Assembly (NCBI GenBank): GCA_963773665.1
Contig: CAVZBZ010000017.1
Location: forward strand, 1-32,528
Length of the DNA: 32,528 bases
DNA from: DATJLY01 sp963773665
Lineage (GTDB): Bacteria; Pseudomonadota; Alphaproteobacteria; ATCC43930; CGMCC-115725
Reading direction: 5' to 3'
Shown piece after piece: positions 9,455 through 18,234 of this stretch; position 1 is the first letter of the stretch; the number at the start of each line of letters is the position of its first letter. Both the position numbers and the translations under genes were made by a program. Below the pieces are notes generated by a model, which saw only the letters and a program-made list of their open reading frames with translations, did not search any database and was not told where the DNA came from.

Positions 9455-9739
9455 ATGTCCACCAATCTCGCAGGCTTGCCGCCGCGCTACCTGCGCACGC
9501 CCGAGGCCTCGCGCTTCGTCGGCCTCTCCATCCGCACGCTCGAGAAGCACCGCATCTACGGCACCGGCCCGCGCTATTCGAAGCTCGGCGGCCGCGTCGT
9601 CTATCGCGTCGAAGACCTGCAGGCGTGGGTCGACGCCGCCGCCAAGGCGTCGACATCCGATCCCGGCAAGGTCGTCGTGCTGCCGGCGCGGCGCCACACC
9701 GCCGCCGAACTCGAACAAGCCCGCCAGCCGCGCCGCTGA
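9455..9739 (+). CDS. Helix-turn-helix (MerR/AlpA-like) DNA-binding protein
   Basis: An intact 94-residue protein: YLRTPEASRFVGLSIRTLEK then HRIYGTGPRYSKLGGRVVYR and VEDLQAWVDA. This is the classic winged-HTH 'helix-turn-helix domain 17' layout of excisionase/AlpA-like proteins, with a recognition helix and a YR-VEDL wing. GGAGG (9444-9448) lies 6 bases before the ATG at 9455. It sits directly upstream of repA (8-base gap), so the two are probably co-transcribed. It may regulate repA or act as a recombination directionality factor; context favours the former, as a second AlpA-like gene lies beside the integrase. Confidence 0.8.
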   Translation: MSTNLAGLPPRYLRTPEASRFVGLSIRTLEKHRIYGTGPRYSKLGGRVVYRVEDLQAWVDAAAKASTSDPGKVVVLPARRHTAAELEQARQPRR

Positions 9740-9747
9740 CGTCACCC

Positions 9748-10805
9748 ATGTCGGCGCGCCACCGCACACGCTCCGAACGCGAGCAGCTCGAATTGTTTCG
9801 GGCGCTGCCGGGCGACCTCGCGCCGCGCGATGCGCAGGACCTCATGGCCTATCCGTTCTTCTCGCTCGCCAAGACGCACCGCACCACGCCGATCGACTAC
9901 CGGATGAACGACATCGCCATCCGCGTCGAGGCCGTGCCGGAGCACGGCATGGCGACCATCTGGGACGCCGATGTCCTGATCTGGGCCGCCTCACAAATCG
10001 TCCAGGCGCGCGACTCCGGTCTGCGCACGTCGCGCCTGATGGCCGCCACACCCTACGAGATTCTGACGTTCATCGGCCGCGGCACCAGCGCGCGCGACTA
10101 TCATCGCCTGAAGGCCGCGTTCGACCGCTTGCAGTCCACCACGGTCGCCACCTCGCTGCGCCAGGCGAGCGAGCGGCGCATGCACCGCTTCTCCTGGATC
10201 AACGAGTGGACCGAGCACGCCGACGCGCACGGCAACGCCGCCGGCATCGATCTCATCGTGCCGGACTGGTTCTATCGCGCCGTCCTCGACGACGCGCTCG
10301 TGCTGACGATCGACCGCGCATATTTCGCGCTGACGGGCGGACTGGAGCGCTGGCTTTACCGCCTCGTGCGCAAGCACGCCGGCAAGCAGCGGCAGGCTGG
10401 CGGTTCGATTTCCGGCATCTTCATGCCAAGTCGGCGAGCCTTTCGCCGTTCAAGCGCTTCGCCTTCGAGCTGCGCGACATCGCGCGCCGCCAGCCCTTGC
10501 CGGGCTATCGCCTCGGCGTCGATCGCGCGAGCGGGGGCCGCGAGCTGCTCGCCTTCGTCAGCACCGCTTCCTTGTCCACAGGGTCCTGTGGACAAGCTGT
10601 GGACGCGGTCGTGCTATCGGGAACCGCGAGGCACGTGCCATCAGGAACCGCATCCTCGTGCTATCAGGAACCGGAAGCGGCATTTTCATCAAGCCAATCA
10701 AATGCTTCCGCGCCGCCTAACTTAGAGTCTAACGAAGAATCTAACTCTTCTGTTGTTGGCGGCGCGCTCGGCCGGGGAAAAGCCGGGAAGGAGGAGCGGC
10801 GATGA
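9748..10805 (+). CDS. Replication initiator protein RepA-like, frameshifted
   Basis: Plasmid-type replication initiator of about 350 residues: FSLAKTHRTTPIDYRMNDIA, ATIWDADVLIWAASQIV, TPYEILTFIGRGTSARDYHR and FDRLQSTTVATSLR are typical of the alphaproteobacterial RepA family (winged-helix DNA binding). A -1 indel in a G run near 10396 interrupts the HAGKQRQ to WRFDFRHLHAKSASLSPFKR transition. After repair the frame runs on to a TGA overlapping parA (ATGA at 10802). The last about 70 codons cover iteron and DnaA-box repeats, and a second reading ends at 10725, so the true C-terminus is uncertain. An initiator plus ParA in an ICE suggests autonomous replication after excision. Confidence 0.78.
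10571..10673. other. Putative replication origin: DnaA boxes and three iterons in the 3' end of repA
   Basis: Positions 10571-10596 form a perfect inverted repeat (12-base arms CTTGTCCACAGG and CCTGTGGACAAG, GT centre) that contains two opposed TTGTCCACA DnaA-box-like sites. A third TGTGGAC follows at 10598-10604. Then come three direct repeats of GTGCYATCRGGAACCG at 10611-10626, 10635-10650 and 10658-10673, with a 23-24 base period (about two helical turns). This is the layout of an iteron-type origin. Origin function is inferred; the repeats are seen. Confidence 0.6.
10709..10766. repeat. Nested inverted repeat before parA
   Basis: The arms CGCGCCGCC (10709-10717) and GGCGGCGCG (10758-10766) flank an AT-rich interior that itself holds AGAGT (10724) / ACTCT (10744) and two TCTAAC direct repeats. 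It lies 36 bases upstream of the parA ATG. It may be a partition site, an attenuator or part of the origin. Confidence 0.4.
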
Positions 10806-11440
10806 TCGTCGCGCTCCTCAACCAGAAAGGCGGCGTCGGCAAGACGACGCTCGCCCTGCACTTGGCCGGCGCCTGGGCGGCCCAGGGAAAGCGCGTCACG
10901 GTCATCGACGCCGATCCGCAAGGGTCGGCTCTCGACTGGTCCGCGCAGCGCGCCAAGGAGGCCGTGCCGCGCCTGTTCGGCGTGATCGGCCTCGCGCGCG
11001 ACACCCTCCACCGGGAAGCGCCGGAGCTCGCCCGCGACGCCGACCACGTGGTCATCGATGGTCCGCCGCGCGTCGCCGGCCTGCTGCGCTCGGCCTTGCT
11101 CGCCGCCGATCTCGTCCTGATCCCCGCGCAACCGTCTCCCTTTGACGGCTGGGGCTCTGCCGAGATGCTGAAGCTGCTGCAGGAAGCGCGCATCTTCCGC
11201 CCGCAGCTTGTCGCGCGTTTCGTGCTCAACCGCTGCGCGGCGCGCACCGTGATCGCCCGCGAGACCGCCGACGGCCTCGCCGATCACGATCCGCCGGTGC
11301 TTGCCTCTCGTATCGGCCAGCGCGTCGCCTTCGCGGACTCCGCGCGCACCGGACGCCTCGTCTTCGACGTCGACGCCGCATGTCACGCCGCGCGCGAGGT
11401 CTCCGCTCTGGCCGCGGAAGTCGATCGGGTGATGCGATGA
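10802..11440 (+). CDS. parA: ParA-family partition ATPase
   Basis: An intact 212-residue ATPase with the deviant Walker A NQKGGVGKTTLALHLA at residues 8-23 (signature Lys in KGGVGKT), a Walker A' DADPQGSALDW at about 38-48, and HVVIDGPPRV at about 80 as Walker B. It is short, like the ParA/Soj proteins of small plasmids. The ATG at 10802 overlaps the repA stop, with GGAGG at 10792-10796. The next gene begins inside its stop (ATGA at 11437), so repA, parA and the small partner look translationally coupled. Its role is segregation or stable inheritance of a replicating form, inferred from the family. Confidence 0.93.
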   Translation: MIVALLNQKGGVGKTTLALHLAGAWAAQGKRVTVIDADPQGSALDWSAQRAKEAVPRLFGVIGLARDTLHREAPELARDADHVVIDGPPRVAGLLRSALLAADLVLIPAQPSPFDGWGSAEMLKLLQEARIFRPQLVARFVLNRCAARTVIARETADGLADHDPPVLASRIGQRVAFADSARTGRLVFDVDAACHAAREVSALAAEVDRVMR

Positions 11441-11691
11441 CCGCGCGCCCGTCCAATCGCCGCTTCGCCGCTCGGCCGGCCGATCCCGATGCGTGGGTCC
11501 GCACGCCCGAGCCTTCGGCTGCGCCGCCCGGCGCCGGCGATCTCTACACCGCGCGGCTCACCGTCGACGTGACGCCGGAGCTGCGGGGCCGGATCAAGAT
11601 CACGGCCTTCCAGCGCGGCCAGACCGTCGCCGACATGCTGCGCGACCTGCTCGCCCGCGAATTCCCCGCAACCGATGGAGGACAGACATGA
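11437..11691 (+). CDS. Small ParA partner, RHH/ParB-like
   Basis: An 84-residue protein: a disordered N-terminus rich in Pro/Ala/Arg, then YTARLTVDVTPELRGRIKIT, AFQRGQTVADMLRDLLAREF. The second half has the strand-helix-helix pattern of a ribbon-helix-helix DNA-binding domain. It is coupled to parA by a 4-base overlap and to the next gene by ATGATG. By position it is the likely centromere-binding partner of ParA. No indel is needed. The domain assignment rests on pattern rather than a strong signature. Confidence 0.72.
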   Translation: MTARPSNRRFAARPADPDAWVRTPEPSAAPPGAGDLYTARLTVDVTPELRGRIKITAFQRGQTVADMLRDLLAREFPATDGGQT

Positions 11692-12196
11692 TGGCGAATC
11701 CCGCCTTCACGCAGGCAGCGCCTTGTTCGCCCGACGCCCTCACGGCCGTCGAGCTGACCTGGCTCGAGAAGCGCGTCGAGCATTGGATCAGGTTCGGCCG
11801 CGATGTCGTCCGAGACGATCATCGATCGCCGCCGCCGCGTGCTGAGCTTCGCGCCGAACACGATCTTCGCCTTCGTCCGCTGGGCGTCGAACGACTTACG
11901 GCACCGTCGTCTCGCGCATCGACATCGTGCGCGCGATCGCGCCGGGCGAGGCCTATCAGACGCTGCCCTTCGTCCGTCCCGGCGGCGAGATCCTGCTGCG
12001 CATCAGCGGCTGGCCCAAGGTCGAGCGTGTGTTCGCGGCGATCGACGCCGTCGAGGCGCTCGGCATCGATCCGGCCGACGCCGCGCCGGATCACTGGCGG
12101 CACGTCCACAATCGCCTCGGCGCCGGATACGAGCCGCGTCCCTATAGCCGCGACCAGCATCGCGCCTGGCTCCTGCGGCGGAGGGTGCTGTCATGA
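11688..12196 (+). CDS. DUF2840 family protein, frameshifted
   Basis: A protein of about 168 residues of the DUF2840 family, found between parA and traF in this ICE type. Pieces in order: LTAVELTWLEKRVEHWIRFG, then after a +1 near 11805 TIIDRRRRVLSFAPNTIFAF, then after a +1 near 11896 YGTVVSRIDIVRAIAPGEAY, and GEILLRISGWPKVERVF, ending RDQHRAWLLRRRVLS. The start uses ATG 11688 or 11691 after GGAGGACAG. Its stop overlaps traF (ATGA at 12193). The molecular function is unknown; tight coupling to transfer genes suggests a transfer-related role. Confidence 0.8.
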
Positions 12197-12705
12197 CGCG
12201 CTTCGGCTACGTCATGACGACGTATTTCGCCTCGCTCGGCATCGGAGCATCAGCGCTCTTCCATCCGCTGCCGCGGTTGATCTGGAACGCCAGCGCCAGC
12301 GTGCCGATCGGCCTCTACGCCGTGCATCCGGCCGGCGCGCTGCACGTCACTGAGCTCGTGGTGGTGCAGCCGCCCGAGGCCCTCGCGAGCTTCCTCGACG
12401 AGCGCCGCTATCTGCCCAGGGGCGTGCCGATGCTGAAGCGTGTGCTCGCGCTTCCTGGGCAGACCGTCTGCCGCACCGATCGCGCAATCGCCGTCGACGG
12501 GATCGCCATGGGCGATGCCCTCAATCGCGATAGAAGCGGCCGACCGCTTCCCGTCTGGCAGGGCTGCCGGCGCATTCCTGCCGGCGAAGTCTTCCTGATG
12601 AACTGGCAGTCCGAGGACTCCCTCGACGGCCGGTATTTTGGCCTGCTCCCCGTCACCACGATCGTCGGCCGGGCTGATCCTCTCTGGACCCGCGAGGAGG
12701 ATTGA
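12193..12705 (+). CDS. traF: TraF, conjugative S26-type signal peptidase
   Basis: An intact 170-residue membrane protease of the S26/TraF family, which processes TrbC pilin in RP4-type systems. The N-terminus has a membrane segment followed by NASASVPIGLYAVHP, carrying the catalytic Ser of the SVPIG box. GVPMLKRVLALPGQTV carries the general-base Lys and the family's LALPG. GEVFLMNWQSEDSLDGRYFG is the conserved C-terminal strand. The ATG at 12193 is coupled to DUF2840, and its stop precedes the transglycosylase start by two bases. Its substrate is very likely the TrbC encoded at 19201. Confidence 0.9.
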   Translation: MTRFGYVMTTYFASLGIGASALFHPLPRLIWNASASVPIGLYAVHPAGALHVTELVVVQPPEALASFLDERRYLPRGVPMLKRVLALPGQTVCRTDRAIAVDGIAMGDALNRDRSGRPLPVWQGCRRIPAGEVFLMNWQSEDSLDGRYFGLLPVTTIVGRADPLWTREED

Positions 12706-12707
12706 TC

Positions 12708-13547
12708 GTGCCACTCGACCGCAACTCAATTGCAGGCCTCGCACACGCTCCCCGCAAACTCCCTTCCTCCGTTCCGGCCATGTTCGCGTTCGCCGCGCGC
12801 ACGTCACCGAGAGAATGCACGCGCCGCCGCCACGTGTCGCTCGCCCTCGGTCTTGCGATTGTGGTGGCGCTCGGCTGCAACACAGTGCGCGCTGAGCCTG
12901 CGACCGCGCGGCCTGTCGTGATCGTCGCTGCCCGCACGCCGTTCGCCGCCTTCGTCGCCGAGGCCTCGCAGCGGTTCGGCATTCCAGCGGCGTGGATAAG
13001 CGCCGTGATGCGCGCGGAGAGCTTCGGCGACGTGCGAGCCATATCGCCGAAGGGCGCCATCGGCCTCATGCAAATCATGCCCGAGACGTGGGCTGCCTTG
13101 AGTCAGCGCTACCGTCTCGGCCGCGATCCTTACGACGCGCACGACAACATCATCGCCGGCGCCGCCTATCTGCGCGAGCTACACGACCGCTACGGCATTC
13201 CCGGATTCCTCGCGGCCTACAATGCCGGTCCCGCGCGCTGGGAAGACCATCTCGCAACCGGCCGGCCGCTGCCTGCGGAGACGCGCGCCTATCTGTCCCG
13301 TCTCGCGCCAATCGTCGGCGGAAGTGCAACCGACGACACGCTCATTCTCGCCGCCGTGGTGAAGTCCTGGACCGAGGCGTCGTTGTTTCCTTCGCGCCCG
13401 TCGAGTCCTCCGAGCGACACTCCCTCTGCACCGACGCCGCAATCGTCTCGGCCCTCGATGGAGCGTTCTGCGCAAGACTGGACCGCGCTCGCGCCGCAGT
13501 CCGATGGGCTGTTCGTCGCCTTGTCGTCCAGGGAGCGGCCGCAATGA
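12708..13547 (+). CDS. VirB1-like lytic transglycosylase
   Basis: An intact protein of about 279 residues that cuts peptidoglycan so the mating channel can cross the cell wall. A signal segment (RRRHVSLALGLAIVVALGC, then AEP) is followed by an SLT domain: AWISAVMRAESFGDVRAISP with the catalytic Glu in RAES, KGAIGLMQIMPETWAAL, and GFLAAYNAGPARWEDHL. The C-terminal about 80 residues are a Pro/Ser-rich linker. I prefer the GTG at 12708 (GGAGG 7 bases upstream) to the TTG at 12702. It is periplasmic. It sits directly after traF, as in other Tra/Trb ICEs. Confidence 0.9.
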   Translation: MPLDRNSIAGLAHAPRKLPSSVPAMFAFAARTSPRECTRRRHVSLALGLAIVVALGCNTVRAEPATARPVVIVAARTPFAAFVAEASQRFGIPAAWISAVMRAESFGDVRAISPKGAIGLMQIMPETWAALSQRYRLGRDPYDAHDNIIAGAAYLRELHDRYGIPGFLAAYNAGPARWEDHLATGRPLPAETRAYLSRLAPIVGGSATDDTLILAAVVKSWTEASLFPSRPSSPPSDTPSAPTPQSSRPSMERSAQDWTALAPQSDGLFVALSSRERPQ

Positions 13548-13798
13548 GCCCGCTCGGAGATGATCATGCTCTGGAGGGCTGTGGCGGAGGTTTGCGTGTG
13601 GTGGAGGGGCGGCACAGGAACCCAACCCACGGACGGCAAGGGAAAAGGCCGGCCCTCGGCGCGGCGCATGTGGTTGGGAAGATTGAGGAATTCGCCAACG
13701 TCACCAACACCCGCTGCTGGCGCTTTCTGCAAATAGCTGCAACGATTTCAATCCTCCGAGCGCCGTCGCCCTGAATTCGCGTGCGGAGGCTGCAGCTC
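13548..13798. other. Candidate oriT region upstream of the relaxase
   Basis: The 251-base gap between the transglycosylase and the relaxase genes lacks a convincing gene. It contains an imperfect inverted repeat CCCAACCCAC (13621-13630) / GTGGTTGGG (13670-13678), plus a shorter CGCCA/TGGCG pair (13693/13718). Relaxases usually nick close to their own gene, so oriT is expected here. The nic site cannot be placed from sequence alone. Confidence 0.4.
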
Positions 13799-15551
13799 AT
13801 GACGACGCGCGACGACGATCTGCGCGTCCGGCCCGGGCGCATCCAGCACGGCAACCGCGGCGGCAAGCGCCCGCAGACCTTCGTCGGCGAGGTGATGCGG
13901 GCCGCGAAGAAGGCCGGGCATGTCGGCAACAGCTTCCGCTCAAGCCAGGGCCGCAGCCGCTCGCGGTTCGGCCGCGGCCGGCGCGCGGCGGTCTCGATCC
14001 GCCTGCGCTCCAACGCCCGGCGCGTGGTGATGAAGGCGCGCGTCGTGCGCCATCAGGGCACGCGCTTCCGCTCGGCGCCGCTCCCCAAGCATATCGCCTA
14101 CCTGAAGCGCGAGGGCGTGACGCGCGACGGCGAGGACGCGCGCATGTTCGACGCCGCCTCCGATACGGCGGATGAACGCGCCTTCGCCGAGCGCTGCGAG
14201 GATGACCGCCATCATTTCCGCTTCATCATCTCGCCCGAAGACGGCGCCGAGCTCGGGGACCTCAAGACCTTTACCCGCGAGCTGATGGCTGACGTCGAGA
14301 AGGATCTCGGCACGAAGCTCGACTGGGTGGCGGTCGATCACTGGAACACCGACAATCCCCATGTTCACGTCCTCATTCGCGGCCGCGCCGACGACGGTCA
14401 GGACCTGGTCATCAGCCGCGAATACATCAGCCGGGGATTTCGAGATCGCGCCGCCGAGCGCGTCACCATGGAGCTTGGTCCGCGCAGCGAGCAGGAGATC
14501 CGCACTGCGCTGGAAAGGGAGGTCGAGGCGGAACGCTGGACCAGCCTCGACCGCGCCTTGCGCGACATCTCCGACGAATGCGGCGGCGTCGCCGATCTGA
14601 GACCCGGCCCCAACGCCGAAGACCCGGAGCTGCGAAACCTGTTGCTCGGACGGGCTGCCAAGCTCGAACGCCTCGGCCTGGCCGACCCGGTCGGGCCTGC
14701 CTGCTGGACGTTGAAGCCGGGGCTCGACCAGACGCTGCGCCAGCTCGGCATCCGCGGCGACATCATCAAGACCATGCACCAGGCCATGAGCGCTGCCGGG
14801 CGCGAACCGGACGTCAGCACCTTCGCTCTGCATGGCGAAGAGCCGTCCGATCCGGTGCTCGGCCGGCTGGTCAAACGCGGCCTCGACGACGAGCTGAAGG
14901 GGACCGCCTACGCGATCGTCGCCGGCGTCGATGGGCGCACCCATCATCTCAAGTTCTCCGATCTCGAGATGACCGGCGATGCGCCCGCCGGCGCGATCGT
15001 CGAGGCGCGGGCCTATGACGACGCGAACGGACGGCGCCGCCTGTCGCTCGCCACGCGCTCGGATCTTTCGATCGAGGCGCAGGTGACCGCGTCTGGCGCG
15101 ACCTGGCTCGACCGCCAGCTCCTCGCCAAGGACCCGCCGCTCAGCGGCGGTGGGTTCGGCGCCGAGGTGCGCGACGCCATGGAAGCGCGTGTCGATCATC
15201 TGGCCGAGGAAGGGCTCGCCCGCCGGCAAGGGCAGCGCGTGATCTTTGCCCGCGATCTCCTCGCGACCCTGCGGCGACGGGAACTGGAGGACGCGGCGGC
15301 GAAACTCTCGGCCGAGACAGGACTTGCTTATCAGCCCGCGGCGGAAGGCGAGCAGTGTCTCGGGCGTCTATCGGCAGCGGGTGACGCTCGCCTCCGGCCG
15401 GTTCGCCATGATCGATGACGGGCTCGGCTTCCAGCTCGTGCCGTGGCGGCCGGCGCTGGAGAAGGAACTCGGCCGCGAGGTGCGCGGCGTCATGGCGCCC
15501 GGAGGGAACGTGGAGTGGAGTCTCGGCCGGAAGCGGGGGCTGGGACTATGA
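13799..15551 (+). CDS. rlxS: RlxS-type relaxase (DUF3363/VirD2-like), one frameshift
   Basis: The relaxase of about 583 residues that nicks oriT and pilots the transferred strand. It opens with a basic region (RSRSRFGRGRRAAVSIRLRS) and carries the metal-binding His cluster in VDHWNTDNPHVHVLIRG at about residues 180-196, with a preceding HHFRFIISPEDGAELGD strand. The C-terminal half is the DUF3363 region (IKTMHQAMSAAG, AYAIVAGVDGRTHHLKFSDL). A +1 near 15356 shifts the tail into VSGVYRQRVTLASGRFAMID and WSLGRKRGLGL. GCGGAGG at 13784-13790 is the ribosome site for ATG 13799. TraG follows. It acts with oriT, probably in the gap just upstream. Confidence 0.9.
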
Positions 15552-15660
15552 GGATTGCAGCGCTAACCGTCCGATTGCTGCGCCACCGTGTCCAGGTTCC
15601 CGACCCCTCGCAGTTCGGGCTTGCGTCCGCCTTTCGCGATGCGGCTGATCTGGTGTCGCC

Positions 15661-17647
15661 ATGAACGCGACCAAAATTCTCTGGGGCCAGATCCTTCTCG
15701 TCTGCGCTGTCGTCGCTCGGCTTCATGTGGGCGCGCGACGGAATGGACAGCCTGGCAGCTCGCCTTCCAGCCGCAGCTCGGCCATCCCTGGTTCACTTTG
15801 TTCGGCTGGCCGATCTATCAGCCGCCCGCCTTCTTCTGGTGGTGGTTCGCCTACGACGCCTACGCCCACGAGATCTTCGTCACGGGCGGCTTCATCGCGG
15901 GCGCCGGCGGTGTCGCGCGCCTTCGTGGTGGCGGTCGCCATGTCGGTGTGGCGCGCACGCGAAGTGAAGAAGGTCACGACCTATGGCTCCGCGCGCTGGG
16001 CCGAGGCGCGCGAGATTCGCAAGGCGGGGCTTCTTCATCCCGACGGCGTTCTTCTCGGCCGCTGGCGTGGCGCCTATCTCCGCCACCATGGCCCGGAGCA
16101 TGTCCTGTGCTTCGCGCCGACACGATCGGGCAAGGGCGTTGGCCTGGTCGTGCCGACGCTGCTGACCTGGCCGGGCTCCGCCATCGTCCATGACATCAAG
16201 GGCGAGAATTGGGGCCTGACCGCCGGCTGGCGAGCGCGGTTCGGCCGGGTGCTGCTGTTCGATCCGACCAACACGAAGAGCGCCGCCTACAATCCGCTGC
16301 TCGAGGTCCGCCGCGGCGAGTGGGAAGTCACGGGACGTCCAGAACATCGCCGACGTGCTGGTCGATCCCGAAGGCGCGCTGGAGAAAAGGAACCACTGGG
16401 AGAAGACCAGCCATTCGCTGCTCGTCGGCACGATCCTGCATGTCCTCTACGCCGAGAAGGACAAGACCCTCGCCGGCGTCGCCAACTTCCTCTCCGATCC
16501 GAAGCGGCCGATCGAAACGACGCTGCGGGCGATGATGACGACGCCGCATCTGGGGAAGGCGGGCGTCCATCCCGTCGTCGCCAGCGCCGCGCGCGAACTG
16601 CTCAACAAGAGCGAGAACGAACGCTCCGGCGTGTTGTCGACGGCCATGTCGTTCCTTGGGCTCTATCGAGATCCGGTCGTCGCCGCCGTCACGCGGCGCT
16701 GCGACTGGCGCATCCGCGATCTCGTCGAGGCCGAGCGCCCCGTGACGCTCTACCTCGTCGTGCCGCCGTCGGACATCAGCAGGACCAAGCCCCTCATCCG
16801 CTTGATCCTCAATCAGATCGGCCGGCGCCTTACCGAGGAGCTGGACTCGAAGCGCCGCCGGCATCGGCTGCTGCTCATGCTCGACGAGTTTCCCGCGCTC
16901 GGCCGTCTCGACTTCTTCGAGAGCGCGCTCGCCTTCATGGCAGGCTACGGGCTGAAGAGCTTCCTCATCGCCCAGAGCCTGAACCAGATCGAGAAAGCGT
17001 ACGGGCAGAACAACTCCATTCTCGACAACTGCCATGTGCGGGTGAGCTTCGCCACGAACGATGAGCGAACCGCCAAGCGCGTCTCCGACGCGCTCGGCAC
17101 CGCGACCGAAATGCGCGCCATGAAGAACTATGCCGGCAGCCGCTTGAGCCCATGGCTCGGCCACTTGATGGTCTCGCGCCAGGAGACGGCGCGGCCACTC
17201 CTCACGCCCGGCGAGGTCATGCAGCTCCCGCCGGACGACGAGCTCGTTCTGATCTCCGGCTGCCCACCTATCCGGGCAAAGAAAGCGCGCTATTTCGAAG
17301 ACCCTGAGATGCAGGCGCGCATCCTCCCGCCGCCGGCGCTTACCAATCCAAAATCGCCACCGACCGACGAACGTCTTCCGGCCCCGCACGGCGGCGATTG
17401 GGCCGGCGCCGTCGTCGCGCCAGCGGCATCCGACACAGAAGATCCCGCCAACGCCGGAATTCGGCGCGAACCCGAATTGCCGGAACACGAAGAGATCGTG
17501 CCCGAGCCGCCAAAGCCCGTTCATGAGTTCGAGCCCGCGGACGAGGAGCCGGACGACGAGGTTCAGCGCCAGCGCATCATGCAGCGCACCTTCGGAACCG
17601 TCGCCCGCCAGGTCTCGCTCGATCCAGGCGACGACATGCAGATGTGA
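15661..17647 (+). CDS. traG: TraG/VirD4-type coupling protein, frameshifted
   Basis: Type IV coupling protein of about 660 residues that links the RlxS-DNA complex to the Trb channel using ATP. Two N-terminal membrane segments are visible (ILWGQILLVCAVV; FFWWWFAYDAYAHEIF then GGFIAGAG). Walker A is FAPTRSGKGVG at about residue 156, and Walker B is RLLLMLDEFPALGRLDF. LIAQSLNQIEKAYG and NCHVRVSFATNDERTAKRVS follow. Four +1 insertions (about 15715, 15734, 15917, 16331) move the frame stepwise. The C-terminal 100 residues are acidic and Pro-rich. The next gene starts immediately downstream. Confidence 0.92.
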
Positions 17648-17652
17648 CGCCC

Positions 17653-18090
17653 ATGCGCACCAAGCACACGTTTCGTCTTCCGCCTGATCTCGCCGGCAAG
17701 CTCGCTGACTATGCCGCTCGCAAGCGCGTGCCGCAGGCGCTGGTCGTCGAGGCGGCGCTCGCCTCGCATCTGTCGCCCGACGGCGCCGACCGGCTGGAGG
17801 CGGCGCTGGCGCGGCGTCTCGATCGCATGACGCGGCAGATGGAGCGGATCGAGCGGCACGTCACCATCTCGAATGAGGCGCTGGCGGTGTTCGTGCGCTT
17901 CTGGCTGACGAGTACGCCGGCTTTGCCGGACACCGCTCTCGCGGCCGCGCAGACCAAAGGGCGCGAGCGCTACGACGGCTTCGTCGAAGCCCTCGGCCGG
18001 CGGCTGGCGCGCGGGCGCAAACTTGCCGACGAGGTGAGCCAGGACGTCGCTTCCGAGTCGGAACAGGACGCGACGACGAAGGGCGCCTGA
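17653..18090 (+). CDS. CopG/RHH-like regulator of the trb operon region
   Basis: An intact 145-residue protein (148 from GTG 17644, which overlaps the traG stop). The N-terminus HTFRLPPDLAGKLADYAARK then RVPQALVVEAALASHLS has the RHH pattern of CopG-type DNA-binding proteins. The rest is helical with a membrane-like or coiled segment (LDRMTRQMERIERHVTISNE, LAVFVRFWLTSTP). This protein commonly sits between traG and trbB and is often annotated as a CopG regulator. A role in repressing trbB transcription is plausible from position only. Confidence 0.78.
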   Translation: MRTKHTFRLPPDLAGKLADYAARKRVPQALVVEAALASHLSPDGADRLEAALARRLDRMTRQMERIERHVTISNEALAVFVRFWLTSTPALPDTALAAAQTKGRERYDGFVEALGRRLARGRKLADEVSQDVASESEQDATTKGA

Positions 18091-18183
18091 CAGCCGACCA
18101 TCCCGGCGGCCTGTCTTTCTATCCCAGAGCCCTCCCGCCTCATCATCGTTGTTGCAGAGACCCATTTCCGGCTCTTTCTAATC

Positions 18184-18230
18184 AACCCCGCTGACACATG
18201 CGCCTCCGAGTGAGGCGAACTTGCGGGGTT
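18184..18230 (+). promoter_or_regulatory. Two-level hairpin just upstream of trbB
   Basis: The outer arms AACCCCGC (18184-18191) and GCGGGGTT (18223-18230) enclose an inner stem CGCCTC-CGAGT-GAGGCG (18201-18217). The outer 3' arm ends 4 bases before the trbB GTG and includes the only purine-rich stretch that could bind the ribosome, so folding could block initiation. It could also be a protein-binding operator for the upstream CopG-like protein. Confidence 0.5.
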
Positions 18231-18234
18231 CGCA

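Noticed and set aside
12301..12360. Possible second tra box near GTGCATCC...CTGCACGT in traF
   Set aside because: The half-sites are unevenly spaced and lie inside coding sequence away from a promoter; not an operator match.
13940..15229. Minus-strand open frame of 429 codons opposite the relaxase
   Set aside because: Codon-shadow of rlxS; no recognisable domain or ribosome site.
15661..17064. Programmed +1 ribosomal frameshifting as an explanation for split genes
   Set aside because: Shifts occur at unrelated sequences in nearly all long genes, without a shared slippery motif, sometimes several per gene. Regulated recoding would be confined to one or two sites.
16328..17524. Minus-strand open frame of 398 codons opposite traG
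   Set aside because: Mirror of the TraG frame; composition and lack of motifs argue against a gene.
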